Source: UBA3478 sp036782715 (GTDB taxonomy: Bacteria; Bacteroidota; Bacteroidia; Flavobacteriales; Flavobacteriaceae). Taken from it: 64,000 nucleotides of DNA. The position numbers and the translations under genes were made by a program. Every line of letters begins with the position of its first letter. The first letter of the stretch is position 1. Where the stretch lies: the NCBI GenBank assembly GCA_036782715.1, contig DAIPYN010000005.1, positions 1 through 64,000 of the forward strand, given 5' to 3'. Under the pieces are notes generated by a model. That model was not told where the DNA came from. It saw only the letters and a program-made list of their open reading frames with translations, and searched no databases. Positions 42,147-51,271 of this stretch are shown here, piece after piece.

Positions 42147-42607
42147 TTACCGTTTCGCTCCCACTGAAGCGAAATATAACTCATTAGCCCCTTATAGGCA
42201 TTAAAAGTATCTTCTAAGATTGTTGAGTCAAATTGACCCTCTGAAAGCTTTTCTTTCAAACGAAAAAGTTCGGTTTTCAAAAGATCTAGTCGACTTAAAT
42301 ATCCTGGGCTTCCAATCTCCTCCGGTTTTTGCTGATTTTCTAGGTTTTCAATACTCTTCAAAACATTTTCTACCGCTAATAGTAGATCCTCTGAGTTGTT
42401 TACCTTATAAAGCGCCTCATAGGTCTGTGAAAACAATTGAAGTGTTGGCCAATTGCGAAAGAGCCCACTACTATTCGAAATAGAAATTTCTGGAAGGGAG
42501 TCTAACTGTATCTCTTTTGAGGTTTCAACGAGGATAGGAGCTTCTTGTTTTTTAGGGTTACAAGAAAGCAGAACTAGTCCTAAAAAGAACGCTAGAAATC
42601 GAATCAT
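42143..42607 (-). CDS. small lipoprotein, function unknown
   Basis: 154 residues. Lipobox at residues 13-16 (LLSC, Cys16) after a hydrophobic start, so it is probably anchored in the outer or inner membrane. The body is mostly helical and acidic (SENDLLLAVENVL-type stretches, LEENQQKPEE) with no recognisable domain. It converges with the SDR gene and is divergent from tdh. Confidence 0.65.
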   Translation of the reverse strand: MIRFLAFFLGLVLLSCNPKKQEAPILVETSKEIQLDSLPEISISNSSGLFRNWPTLQLFSQTYEALYKVNNSEDLLLAVENVLKSIENLENQQKPEEIGSPGYLSRLDLLKTELFRLKEKLSEGQFDSTILEDTFNAYKGLMSYISLQWERNGN

Positions 42608-42635
42608 AAGACCAAATTACGATAATTGAAAAGAC

Positions 42636-42643
42636 TATTTTTG
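42636..42643 (+). promoter_or_regulatory. -7 promoter box of tdh (TATTTTTG)
   Basis: Exact TAnnTTTG match, 24 nt before the ATG at 42668. It lies within the farther upstream open frame, which supports the shorter start. Confidence 0.58.
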
Positions 42644-42667
42644 TTAACACAAAACGAATCGAAGAAT

Positions 42668-43594
42668 ATGTCGTCAAAAGTTCTTGTAATAGGATCTGAA
42701 GGTCAAATCGGCACAGAATTGTGCTTGGAACTTGAGAAGCGGGATGATGTTGTTCTTTATCGCGCTGACATTCGGCTACTGACCAATAGTGAACGTCGTT
42801 TGTATCGTTTAGATGCCACAGATCAAAGGAGTATCAAGCAGTTAATAAGTGACCTTAAAATTGATGAAGTTTATCTAATGGCCGCTTTATTAAGTGCTAA
42901 GGGTGAGGAGAATCCAAAACTAGCTTGGGATCTCAATATGAACAGCCTTCTTCATCTACTCGATCTGGCCAAGGAAGGACTTTATAAAAAACTCTTCTGG
43001 CCCTCTAGTATTGCTGTTTTTGGCCCCGACAGCCCCAAAGTGGACACCCCACAAAACACCACAATTAATCCAAGTACTGTTTACGGTATCAGCAAACGTT
43101 CTGGTGAATTCTGGTGTGATTATTATTTTAATAAATACGGGGTAGATGTACGAAGCATTCGTTACCCAGGTCTAATAAGTCACGCAACCGAACCAGGTGG
43201 TGGGACAACAGATTATTCGGTTGCCATCGTCAAAGAAGCTTTAAAAAAAGGAAAATATACATCCTATCTTAAAGGAGACACCATTTTACCGATGCTCTTT
43301 ATGCCTGATGCCATAAAAGCTACACTCGCTTTAATGGATGCTCCAAAAGATTCGATCACCATAAGAACTTCTTATAATTTAGGCGGATTTGAAACTAGTC
43401 CCGAACTCATAGCTCATTCGATACGTCGATTCATCCCTTCATTCGAAATCAGTTACTCAATAGATTTTAGACAAGAAATTGCCGATTCTTGGCCTCAAAG
43501 CATCAGCGATGAAAACGCGATTACCGACTGGGGGTTTGAGGCAGAATACGACCTTGACCAAACGGTTGAAGCGATGATAGAGGCCTTAAAATAA
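42668..43594 (+). CDS. tdh: L-threonine 3-dehydrogenase (SDR type)
   Basis: 308 residues from the ATG at 42668; the in-frame ATG at 42626 lies upstream of the -7 box. The NAD motif is KVLVIGSEGQIGTELCLEL. The catalytic pair is in FWPSSIAVFG and in STVYGISKRSGE (Tyr-xxx-Lys). GGTTDYSVAIVKEALK and GDTILPMLFMPDAIKA are typical of SDR-type threonine dehydrogenase, a family distinct from the zinc-dependent Tdh of E. coli. It oxidises threonine to 2-amino-3-ketobutyrate. Confidence 0.9.
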   Translation: MSSKVLVIGSEGQIGTELCLELEKRDDVVLYRADIRLLTNSERRLYRLDATDQRSIKQLISDLKIDEVYLMAALLSAKGEENPKLAWDLNMNSLLHLLDLAKEGLYKKLFWPSSIAVFGPDSPKVDTPQNTTINPSTVYGISKRSGEFWCDYYFNKYGVDVRSIRYPGLISHATEPGGGTTDYSVAIVKEALKKGKYTSYLKGDTILPMLFMPDAIKATLALMDAPKDSITIRTSYNLGGFETSPELIAHSIRRFIPSFEISYSIDFRQEIADSWPQSISDENAITDWGFEAEYDLDQTVEAMIEALK

Positions 43595-43615
43595 CTGATA
43601 AAAGTAGGCTTTTAG

Positions 43616-43623
43616 TACCTTTG
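43616..43623 (+). promoter_or_regulatory. -7 promoter box of the fatty-acid-hydroxylase-like gene (TACCTTTG)
   Basis: Exact TAnnTTTG match followed by C, only 4 nt before the ATG at 43628. No alternative start lies nearby, so the mRNA should be leaderless. Confidence 0.58.
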
Positions 43624-43627
43624 CATT

Positions 43628-44500
43628 ATGCTAGAATGGTTTAATATCTTTTGGGAAAGTACCATTGGAGTTTTCGATTTTTACAAGCGAAATCTCTTTT
43701 TCGAAACTTCATGGAGTCAAAACTATTTATGGGGCCTACTATTGATTTCGCTAATCGTTTGGGGTCTTGAAATCCTTTTCCCATGGAGAAAATCACAAGC
43801 GATTTTCAGAAAAGAATTCTTTACAGACCTATTTCACATGGGGTTCAATTTTGTTTTGTTCAGCATATTCATTTCTGGGTTTTACGCAGTACTTTCAAAA
43901 GCGTTTGGTTCTCTTGGTATAGAGCTGCAAAACCTTGCCTTCATTGATATCAAGAGAATACCAGAATGGCTCGGGTTACTCCTCTTTTTCATCCTTGTCG
44001 ATTTCTTCGGTTGGCTAACTCATATATTTCTCCACAAGATTCCGATTTTTTGGAAGTTTCATAAAGTCCACCATAGTGTTCATGAAATGGGTTTTGCTGC
44101 GCATTTTAGATATCACTGGATGGAGAATATACTTTACAAGCCATTTAAAACCTTAGCCGTTTTACTCATTGGAGGATTTGAGCCCGAGCAAGCGTACTTC
44201 ATTCATTTTGCCGCTATACTGATCGGTCACCTAAATCATGCAAACATCAAACTAAACTATGGATGGCTTCGGTTCGTATTAAACAACCCAGTGATGCACT
44301 TGCAACACCATGCAAAGAATTTACCCCAGAATCACTCCTACGGAGTTAACTTTGGAATTAGCTTATCTATCTGGGATTACCTATTTCGAACCGCTTATGT
44401 ACCTGACGATAACGGAAATCTAGAAATCGGCTACGTCGGTGATGAGGAGATGCCAAAAGGCTTTATTTCTCAACAATTGTTTGGCCTTAAAAGAAAGTAA
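43628..44500 (+). CDS. fatty-acid hydroxylase/sterol desaturase-family membrane protein
   Basis: 290 residues with about 4-5 hydrophobic segments. The histidine clusters of this non-heme di-iron family are present: HIFLH, FHKVHHS, HFRYH, HLNHAN and HLQHH. The enzyme should hydroxylate or desaturate a lipid in the inner membrane; the lipid is unknown. It has its own promoter, and its last codon overlaps the following DUF3109 gene (TAATG at 44498-44502). Confidence 0.87.
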   Translation: MLEWFNIFWESTIGVFDFYKRNLFFETSWSQNYLWGLLLISLIVWGLEILFPWRKSQAIFRKEFFTDLFHMGFNFVLFSIFISGFYAVLSKAFGSLGIELQNLAFIDIKRIPEWLGLLLFFILVDFFGWLTHIFLHKIPIFWKFHKVHHSVHEMGFAAHFRYHWMENILYKPFKTLAVLLIGGFEPEQAYFIHFAAILIGHLNHANIKLNYGWLRFVLNNPVMHLQHHAKNLPQNHSYGVNFGISLSIWDYLFRTAYVPDDNGNLEIGYVGDEEMPKGFISQQLFGLKRK

Positions 44501-45084
44501 TGATTCAGATTGGCACTACTCTAGTTACTGAGGATCTTATCGAAAAAGACTTCGTCTGCAATTTAAATGCCTGCAAAGGTGCTTGCTGTGTAGCTGGTGA
44601 ATACGGTGCTCCATTAGAGTCTTGGGAGGCCGAAAAGCTCGAGGAACTATTGCCAAAAATAAAGCCTTACTTACGTGAAGAAGGTATTGAGGCTATTGAA
44701 GAACAAGGCACCCATGTTACCGGAGAAGACGGCGATCTAGAGACCCCATTAGTAAACGGTAAAGAGTGTGCATACCTCACCTTTAATGACCAAGGTCAAG
44801 GAGTCTGCGGAATAGAATCAGCCTACTTAGAGGGTACCATCGATTATCACAAACCCGTAAGCTGCCATTTATATCCGGTGAGAGTAACGAAATACACTTC
44901 ATTTGAGGCTGTCAATTACCACCGTTGGGAAATTTGTGATTCCGCTTGTACGCTCGGAAAAGAACTAAAAATTCCTATTTATCAATTCGTTAAGAACGCA
45001 CTCATAAGAAAGTTTGGCCAAGAGTGGTATGAAGAATTAGAGAAAGCCGCCGAACTTTGGAAACAAGAAAAGGGTCTTGTTTAA
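44500..45084 (+). CDS. DUF3109 family protein (Cys-rich)
   Basis: 194 residues. CNLNACKGACCVAGEYGAP opens a cysteine cluster, followed by GKECAYLTF, GQGVCGIE, KPVSCHLYPVRV and WEICDSAC, which together suggest an iron-sulfur or zinc site. DUF3109 is a Bacteroidota family of unknown function. It starts inside the stop codon of the hydroxylase-like gene, so the two products may act together. Confidence 0.83.
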   Translation: MIQIGTTLVTEDLIEKDFVCNLNACKGACCVAGEYGAPLESWEAEKLEELLPKIKPYLREEGIEAIEEQGTHVTGEDGDLETPLVNGKECAYLTFNDQGQGVCGIESAYLEGTIDYHKPVSCHLYPVRVTKYTSFEAVNYHRWEICDSACTLGKELKIPIYQFVKNALIRKFGQEWYEELEKAAELWKQEKGLV

Positions 45085-45119
45085 GGACTGAAAAAGTTTC
45101 TAAATTTTTCTTGAAAAGA

Positions 45120-45133
45120 AAACCCTAGGGTTT
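45120..45133. promoter_or_regulatory. 14-bp perfect palindrome upstream of nrdBA (AAACCCTAGGGTTT)
   Basis: Perfect dyad without a spacer, 36 bases after the DUF3109 stop and 152 bases before the nrdB ATG. It may be a regulator site for the ribonucleotide reductase operon or part of a DUF3109 terminator; no T-run follows. Confidence 0.4.
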
Positions 45134-45285
45134 ATAGGAACTGAACTCACATTTCAACATTTTCTGTTAAAAACTTATCGGTCAACGAGCCCAAACTCGC
45201 TTTACCCAAGGTGTTTGTTTTTACATCTTTGTTAGTCCCTGGTCTGTACCAGAATCCATCTATTTTAAGAATTAAAAACAAAGCT

Positions 45286-46275
45286 ATGTCATCTGCAGTA
45301 GAACCCATTTTACAAGACAATCCAGACCGATTTGTAATTTTTCCGATCAAACATCATGACCTTTGGCAATGGTACAAAACTTCAGAAGCCTCATTCTGGA
45401 CCGCCGAAGAAATCGATCTTTCACAAGATGCGAACGACTGGGAAAATAAACTGAATGACGATGAGCGTTACTTCATTAAGCATATTCTTGCTTTCTTCGC
45501 AGCATCAGATGGTATCGTAAATGAGAATCTAGCAGAAAACTTTGTGAATGAGGTGCAGTACTCAGAAGCAAAATTCTTTTATGGGTTTCAAATTATGATG
45601 GAAAACATCCACTCAGAGACCTATTCATTACTTATTGATACTTACGTTAAAGACGAGAAAGAGAAGAACACTCTTTTCAAGGCAATCGAAAATTTCCCTG
45701 CCATTAAGAAAAAGGCAGACTGGGCGCTGAAATGGATTGAATCTCCAAGCTTTGCTGAGCGACTAATCGCTTTCGCTGCGGTTGAGGGTATCTTCTTTTC
45801 AGGAGCTTTCTGTTCTATTTTCTGGTTAAAAAAGCGAGGACTTATGCCAGGACTGACTTTCTCTAACGAATTGATCTCGAGAGACGAAGGGATGCACTGT
45901 GACTTCGCTGTACACCTGCACAATAATCACCTAGTCAATAAGGTTCCGACCGAAAGAATCAAAGAGATCATTATTAACGCTCTAGACATCGAGCGCGAAT
46001 TTATTACTGAATCCCTTCCTGCGAGTTTAATTGGTATGAACTCGAAGCTGATGACCCAATACCTAGAATTCGTTACAGATCGTCTTCTAGTAGAATTAGG
46101 TTGTGAGAAAGAGTACAATGCAACAAACCCATTTGATTTCATGGACATGATCTCTCTTCAAGGTAAAACCAACTTCTTTGAAAAGAAAGTGAGCGAGTAC
46201 CAAAAAGCGGGTGTAAAACAAACTGAAGCTAACAAAGACGATAAAGATCCATTTGCATTTGATGCAGACTTTTAA
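45286..46275 (+). CDS. nrdB: ribonucleoside-diphosphate reductase beta subunit
   Basis: 329 residues from the ATG at 45286. It holds the di-iron/tyrosyl radical for class Ia ribonucleotide reductase. Metal and radical residues are visible: D75 in AASDGIVNENL, E106 and H109 in MENIHS, and the radical Tyr113 in ETYSLLIDTYVKD. Later come AVEGIFFSGAF (Glu) and RDEGMHCDFA (Glu, His). The sequence is strikingly close to the eukaryotic R2 type, as is usual for Bacteroidota. It is followed 40 bases later by nrdA. A weak CATCTTTG box (45224-45231) may be the promoter. Confidence 0.96.
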   Translation: MSSAVEPILQDNPDRFVIFPIKHHDLWQWYKTSEASFWTAEEIDLSQDANDWENKLNDDERYFIKHILAFFAASDGIVNENLAENFVNEVQYSEAKFFYGFQIMMENIHSETYSLLIDTYVKDEKEKNTLFKAIENFPAIKKKADWALKWIESPSFAERLIAFAAVEGIFFSGAFCSIFWLKKRGLMPGLTFSNELISRDEGMHCDFAVHLHNNHLVNKVPTERIKEIIINALDIEREFITESLPASLIGMNSKLMTQYLEFVTDRLLVELGCEKEYNATNPFDFMDMISLQGKTNFFEKKVSEYQKAGVKQTEANKDDKDPFAFDADF

Positions 46276-46315
46276 TTAATACCATTCACCTAGCCAACCC
46301 TTAAAACCTTTCGAT

Positions 46316-48766
46316 ATGCATGTAGTAAAAAGAGACGGGAGACAAGAGCCCGTAATGTTCGACAAAATCACCACAAGAATCCGCAAATTATGCTATGGCT
46401 TAAGTCCACTGGTAGACCCAGTAAAAGTAGCGATGCGTGTTATCGATGGTTTATACGACGGCGTTACTACATCAGAATTAGATAACCTTGCGGCAGAGGT
46501 GGCGGCTACAATGACCACTACCCACCCAGACTTCGCACAGTTAGCAGCGAGAATCTCAGTTTCAAACCTGCATAAAAACACCAAAAAGTCGTTCTCAGAA
46601 ACCATGGACGACTTGTATAACTACGTCAACCCAAGAACTGGTAAGAAAGGGCCACTTCTTTCTGACGAAGTACACAAGGTGATTATGGATAACGCAGAAA
46701 AACTCGATTCATGCATTATCTACGATCGTGATTTTGGTTACGATTACTTCGGTTTTAAAACTCTAGAGCGCTCCTATCTTTTGAAGATCAATGGTAAGAT
46801 CGTAGAAAGACCTCAGCACATGCTGATGAGAGTTTCTGTAGGGATTCATCCAAAAGACTTAGATGCTGCTATCGAAACCTATGACTTAATGTCTAAGCGT
46901 TACTTTACACACGCGACCCCAACCCTGTTTAATTCAGGAACCCCTAAACCCCAAATGTCATCGTGCTTTCTACTAACCATGAAAGACGACAGTATTGATG
47001 GTATTTATGACACCTTGAAACAGACCGCTAAAATCTCGCAGTCTGCAGGAGGTATCGGTCTTTCAATTCACAACATTAGAGCGACAGGGTCTTATATATC
47101 AGGAACCAACGGTACCTCTAATGGTATTGTTCCGATGCTTCGAGTATACAACGACACCGCTCGTTATGTAGATCAAGGGGGTGGGAAGAGAAAAGGAAGT
47201 TTCGCGATGTATATCGAACCATGGCATGCAGATATTTTTGATTTCCTTGATCTTAAAAAGAATCACGGTAAAGAAGAAATGCGTGCGCGTGACCTTTTCT
47301 ACGCGATGTGGATCCCCGATCTATTTATGAAGCGGGTTGAGGCCAACGAAGATTGGACGCTAATGTGTCCTAACGAGTGTCCAGGATTATTCGATAACCA
47401 CAGCGAAGAATTCGACAAGTTATACCTTAAGTACGAAGCTGAAGACAGAGGACGTAAAACCGTGAAAGCACGTGAGCTTTGGGAGAAAATTCTAGAATCT
47501 CAAATCGAGACAGGTACTCCTTATATGCTTTACAAGGATGCTGCCAATCGCAAGAGCAATCAAAAGAATTTAGGTACCATCAGATCATCAAATCTTTGTA
47601 CTGAAATCCTAGAGTACACCTCAGAAGACGAGGTTGCTGTATGTAACCTTGCGTCAATTGCGCTTCCTATGTTTGTGAAGGACGGCAAATTTGACCACCA
47701 AGAACTTTTTGATGTCACCAAACGAGTAACACGCAACCTCAACACGGTAATCGATCGCAATTACTATCCAGTAGTAGAAGCCGAGAACTCAAATATGCGT
47801 CACCGCCCTGTAGGATTAGGAGTTCAGGGGCTTGCCGATGCTTTCATCATGATGCGTCTACCGTTCACATCTGACGAAGCGAAAAAACTAAACCAAGAAA
47901 TTTTTGAAACGCTTTATTTCGCTGCAGTAAGCGCATCAATGGAAATGGCGATTGAAGAAGGGCCTTACAGCAGCTATAAAGGATCTCCAATTTCTGAAGG
48001 TAAATTCCAATACGAACTTTGGGGAATCAAAGATGACGAACTCTCTGGCCGTTGGGATTGGGATGCACTGCGTAAGCAGGTACTAAAACACGGTGTAAGA
48101 AACTCACTCCTTGTAGCACCAATGCCAACTGCCTCTACCTCTCAAATCTTAGGTAATAATGAGTGTTTTGAGCCATACACCTCAAATTTATACACCCGTC
48201 GTGTACTATCAGGAGAATTCATTGTAGTAAATAAACACCTCCTTAGAGATCTAGTTCGTCTTGGCTTGTGGAATGAAAACATGAAGCAAGAGCTCATGAG
48301 AGCCAACGGATCGGTTCAGCATATTGACGGAATTCCAGAAGATATCAAAGAGCTTTACAAAACTGCATGGGAATTGAGTATGAAGGATGTTATCGATATG
48401 AGCCGTCACAGAGGTTACTTTATCGATCAGTCTCAATCATTAAACCTTTTCATGGAAAATGCGAGCTTTAGCAAATTGACCTCAATGCACTTCTATGCGT
48501 GGAAGAGTGGGTTAAAGACGGGTATGTACTATCTAAGAACTAAAGCCGCTACAGACGCCATTAAATTCACCCTAGACAATACCAAGAAAGCTGCCCCAGT
48601 AGCAGTATCCGCAGAAGCTCAAATTAAAGTGGCTGAAGAAGACGCTGCAAGCATCCGCGAGAAAGAAGTAGATGTAGAACCGATGAGTCCTGAAGAAATG
48701 AAGGAGCTTATCAGAAGATCAAAAGAGGGTCAAGGAGATGACGACTGTTTGATGTGTGGATCTTAA
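46316..48766 (+). CDS. nrdA: ribonucleoside-diphosphate reductase alpha subunit
   Basis: 816 residues. The ATP-cone (about 1-90, VVKRDGRQEPVMFDKI) allows allosteric shut-off by dATP. The catalytic core has C217 in MSSCFLLTM, NLCTEI with the active-site Asn, Cys and Glu, and CNLASIAL with the partner Cys. The end is DDDCLMCGS with the shuttle cysteines C811 and C814 that take electrons from thioredoxin. With nrdB it forms the aerobic class Ia enzyme that reduces NDPs to dNDPs. Two hairpins follow its stop codon. Confidence 0.97.
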   Translation: MHVVKRDGRQEPVMFDKITTRIRKLCYGLSPLVDPVKVAMRVIDGLYDGVTTSELDNLAAEVAATMTTTHPDFAQLAARISVSNLHKNTKKSFSETMDDLYNYVNPRTGKKGPLLSDEVHKVIMDNAEKLDSCIIYDRDFGYDYFGFKTLERSYLLKINGKIVERPQHMLMRVSVGIHPKDLDAAIETYDLMSKRYFTHATPTLFNSGTPKPQMSSCFLLTMKDDSIDGIYDTLKQTAKISQSAGGIGLSIHNIRATGSYISGTNGTSNGIVPMLRVYNDTARYVDQGGGKRKGSFAMYIEPWHADIFDFLDLKKNHGKEEMRARDLFYAMWIPDLFMKRVEANEDWTLMCPNECPGLFDNHSEEFDKLYLKYEAEDRGRKTVKARELWEKILESQIETGTPYMLYKDAANRKSNQKNLGTIRSSNLCTEILEYTSEDEVAVCNLASIALPMFVKDGKFDHQELFDVTKRVTRNLNTVIDRNYYPVVEAENSNMRHRPVGLGVQGLADAFIMMRLPFTSDEAKKLNQEIFETLYFAAVSASMEMAIEEGPYSSYKGSPISEGKFQYELWGIKDDELSGRWDWDALRKQVLKHGVRNSLLVAPMPTASTSQILGNNECFEPYTSNLYTRRVLSGEFIVVNKHLLRDLVRLGLWNENMKQELMRANGSVQHIDGIPEDIKELYKTAWELSMKDVIDMSRHRGYFIDQSQSLNLFMENASFSKLTSMHFYAWKSGLKTGMYYLRTKAATDAIKFTLDNTKKAAPVAVSAEAQIKVAEEDAASIREKEVDVEPMSPEEMKELIRRSKEGQGDDDCLMCGS

Positions 48767-48792
48767 TTACTCGCTGCCATAAGTAATTAAGA
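48761..48792 (+). repeat. inverted repeat over the nrdA stop codon
   Basis: 11-bp perfect arms (48761-48771 and 48782-48792), AT-rich, with a 10-base loop. It includes the nrdA TAA and precedes the strong terminator that begins 6 bases later. Confidence 0.55.
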
Positions 48793-48797
48793 AACAC

Positions 48798-48831
48798 AAA
48801 AAAGCCCGCACCAATGGTGCGGGCTTTTTTT
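48798..48831. terminator. bidirectional rho-independent terminator between nrdA and the GMC small-subunit gene
   Basis: GC-rich stem GCCCGCACC (48804-48812) with GGTGCGGGC (48816-48824), loop AAT, flanked by A-run on the left and T-run on the right, so it works on both strands. Confidence 0.88.
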
Positions 48832-48849
48832 ACTTAAACTATTGAAGCC

Positions 48850-49425
48850 TTATTCAGACCAAGCTTTACCGCCAGTAAGCGTTTGTAAATCATCACAAGC
48901 GATATACTCACCTGGTACTGGTAAATAAGCAAGAACATTCTCACCGATATACTCAGAACCTTTGTAAGCGCTAATGGTCATACTTCGTAAATCTCCAGCA
49001 AACGCATAAGCATCTGAAGAAATAGACTCATCTCTATCACCGAATAAGGTTGTGAAACTATCTACAAGGTTCGCTTCACTAACCGCTGCCAGAGAACTAG
49101 CTCCGGTTGATTCAGTTACAAAGCTTGCGAAAGCTGTTAATTGACTTTTAACTCGATCTTGAGCCTCAGCGTCATAACATTCAGCAATCAACTTATCGAT
49201 AAATACATGAACATTCACTTCAGAAGCAGAAGGGGTGTCTGTAGCTGGCAAAATCACATCAATTGCCTTAACTAAAAATGAACCTTCTTCACTTGAGAAG
49301 AATTGTGGTGTCCATGCTAATCCGTCTGAAGAGCTACAACTCTGCAGAATGGATAAAACCGTAGGAGTGGCAACGGCAAAACCGAAAGCCTTTCCTAAAT
49401 TCTTAAGTGCGTCTCTTCTTTCCAT
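48850..49425 (-). CDS. gluconate 2-dehydrogenase subunit 3-family protein
   Basis: 191 residues. The N-terminus MERRDALKNLG has a twin-arginine-like RR and a hydrophobic segment ending in LQSC (Cys30), so it is a Tat-type exported lipoprotein. The body (SSEEGSFLVKAIDVILPATDTPSASE) is the small subunit of membrane-bound sugar dehydrogenases such as gluconate or fructose dehydrogenase. It is encoded downstream of the GMC large subunit (ATGA overlap at 49425), which it should help export, since the GMC protein lacks a signal of its own. Confidence 0.88.
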   Translation of the reverse strand: MERRDALKNLGKAFGFAVATPTVLSILQSCSSSDGLAWTPQFFSSEEGSFLVKAIDVILPATDTPSASEVNVHVFIDKLIAECYDAEAQDRVKSQLTAFASFVTESTGASSLAAVSEANLVDSFTTLFGDRDESISSDAYAFAGDLRSMTISAYKGSEYIGENVLAYLPVPGEYIACDDLQTLTGGKAWSE

Positions 49426-51143
49426 CAGATATTTCCGTTTTTAAGTTCTTGAACTGCATGATTAGCTGCACGTGCTGTAAACGCCATGTAAGTAAGCGAT
49501 GGGTTTACACAGTTTGCAGAAGTCATGAAAGAACCATCAGTTACATAAACATTTTTACAAGCGTGTACTTGGTTGTATCCGTTAAGTACCGAAGTCTTAG
49601 GATCACGCCCCATACGAGCGGTACCCATTTCGTGGATACCTAGACCAATTGCGTAGCTTCCATTGAATGAGAAGATATCCTTAGCTCCTGCTTTCTCAAG
49701 CATTTGTTCGGCTTGATCTCGCATGTCTTTACGCATCGCGATTTCATTCTCTTTAATCGTTGCATTAAAGGTCTGTGTAGGTAATCCCCACTGATCTAGC
49801 TTATCGTAGTCGAGGGTGAAACGGTTATCCTCATAAGGTAGAATTTCACCAAATCCGTAGAAAGTAGCACTCCACTGACCAGGTCCTAGGATGTTCTCTT
49901 TAAGTTGTGGCCCGAACTTAGCTTCAGCAATTAGATCATTATAATTACTTCTGCTAGCTCCACCCTGATACCCGTAAAGGCCTTTGAAATCTTTACGATT
50001 GGTAGATCCACCAACATTTCTAAATGAAGGCACATACCAACCAGCAACCTTACGTCCTTTGTAGTATTTATCTTCTAAGCCTTCCATGATACCTACAGCA
50101 CCAACATTTAAGTGGTGGTCCATGATATTACGTCCTAGTTGATCGCTATCATTTCCTAAACCATTAGGGAAACGATCAGACCGCGATTGCATTAAAATCG
50201 AAGTTGATGCAATTGCAGAAGCACATAAGAATACAACTTTAGCCTTGAATTCAAACTCTTCTTTCGTCACACGATCGATTACTTTAACACCCGTAGCCTT
50301 TTGAGTATCTGCATCGTAGATCACCTCGGTAACGATAGAATCAGGACGAAGGGTTAAGTTTCCTGTGCGTTCAGCAACAGGAAGTGTTGACGAAAGGCTG
50401 CTAAAGTATGACCCGAAAGGACACCCTCTGATACAGCGATTTCTGTATTGACAACGAATACGTCCGTCACCATCAAATTGCTTATCACTTGTAATGTGCG
50501 CCACACGACCTGGTGTAAGTACGCGGCCATCAAAATGCTCAGCAACTTTATCCTTGATTTTCTCCTCAGCACAATTAAATGGCATCGGAGGCTCAAATTC
50601 ACTATCAGGTAATTGAGACAATCCTAGTGACTCACCCGAAACCCCAATAAACTTCTCAACATGAGAATACCAAGGAGCGATATCCTTATATCGAACCGGC
50701 CAATCAACAGCAACTCCATTACGAGCATTTGACTCAAAACTGATATCACTCCAACGATAAGAATGTCTTCCCCACATAATTGAACGTCCACCGACGTGGT
50801 ATCCACGCATCCAGTCAAAACGCTCAGTTTCATTGTAAGGATGATCAACATCATCTACAAACCAGTGTGAAGAAGATTTACGTGTGGTGTAACCCGTGCG
50901 TGACTGCTTTTGCTGTCTCGCGGCCTCTTCAACCGTTTGGCGATCACCATTAGGTAAATCCCACTTGTCAAGGTTAGCGGTCGGATAATCTTCGCGGTGT
51001 TTTTTCATAGGTCCTCTTTCGAGAACTAAAGTCTTCAAGCCGTTTTCGCACAACTCTTTTGCCGCCCAGCCACCGCTAATACCGGTACCAACGACAATCG
51101 CGTCATACGATTCTTGCTCTTCGTTGAAATAAAATTTACTCAT
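49425..51143 (-). CDS. GMC-family FAD-dependent sugar dehydrogenase, large subunit
   Basis: 572 residues from the ATG at 51143. The FAD motif is DAIVVGTGISGGWAAKEL, with GGRSIMWGRHSYRW as the GMC signature and the end GIHEMGTARMGRD and SANCVNPSLTYMAF carrying the catalytic His/Asn pair. A cysteine cluster (CRYQNRCIRGC-type near residue 235) could hold an iron-sulfur centre. GMC proteins of this type oxidise sugars or sugar alcohols, often at C3. With the DUF1080, Gfo/Idh and isomerase genes opposite, a 3-keto-glycoside forming role is likely. No signal peptide is present; the small subunit provides the Tat signal. Confidence 0.9.
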   Translation of the reverse strand: MSKFYFNEEQESYDAIVVGTGISGGWAAKELCENGLKTLVLERGPMKKHREDYPTANLDKWDLPNGDRQTVEEAARQQKQSRTGYTTRKSSSHWFVDDVDHPYNETERFDWMRGYHVGGRSIMWGRHSYRWSDISFESNARNGVAVDWPVRYKDIAPWYSHVEKFIGVSGESLGLSQLPDSEFEPPMPFNCAEEKIKDKVAEHFDGRVLTPGRVAHITSDKQFDGDGRIRCQYRNRCIRGCPFGSYFSSLSSTLPVAERTGNLTLRPDSIVTEVIYDADTQKATGVKVIDRVTKEEFEFKAKVVFLCASAIASTSILMQSRSDRFPNGLGNDSDQLGRNIMDHHLNVGAVGIMEGLEDKYYKGRKVAGWYVPSFRNVGGSTNRKDFKGLYGYQGGASRSNYNDLIAEAKFGPQLKENILGPGQWSATFYGFGEILPYEDNRFTLDYDKLDQWGLPTQTFNATIKENEIAMRKDMRDQAEQMLEKAGAKDIFSFNGSYAIGLGIHEMGTARMGRDPKTSVLNGYNQVHACKNVYVTDGSFMTSANCVNPSLTYMAFTARAANHAVQELKNGNI

Positions 51144-51271
51144 CGTTGTCAATAGTTTAGTTGGCACAATTTAGAGAAACCAATGATATTTTTCTACATT
51201 TAGTGGCCTTTTGAGTTAAACTTTAACAAGATAACAACTAAACAATACTAATCCTTACACAATAATCAATT

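Noticed and set aside
42626..42667. Longer start for tdh at the ATG at 42626
   Set aside because: An exact -7 box (42636-42643) lies inside this extension, and the Rossmann motif begins right after the ATG at 42668.
45236..45256. CTGGT-CTGT-ACCAG repeat in the nrdB leader
   Set aside because: Arms are only 5 bp and no related copy was seen; too weak to call a site.
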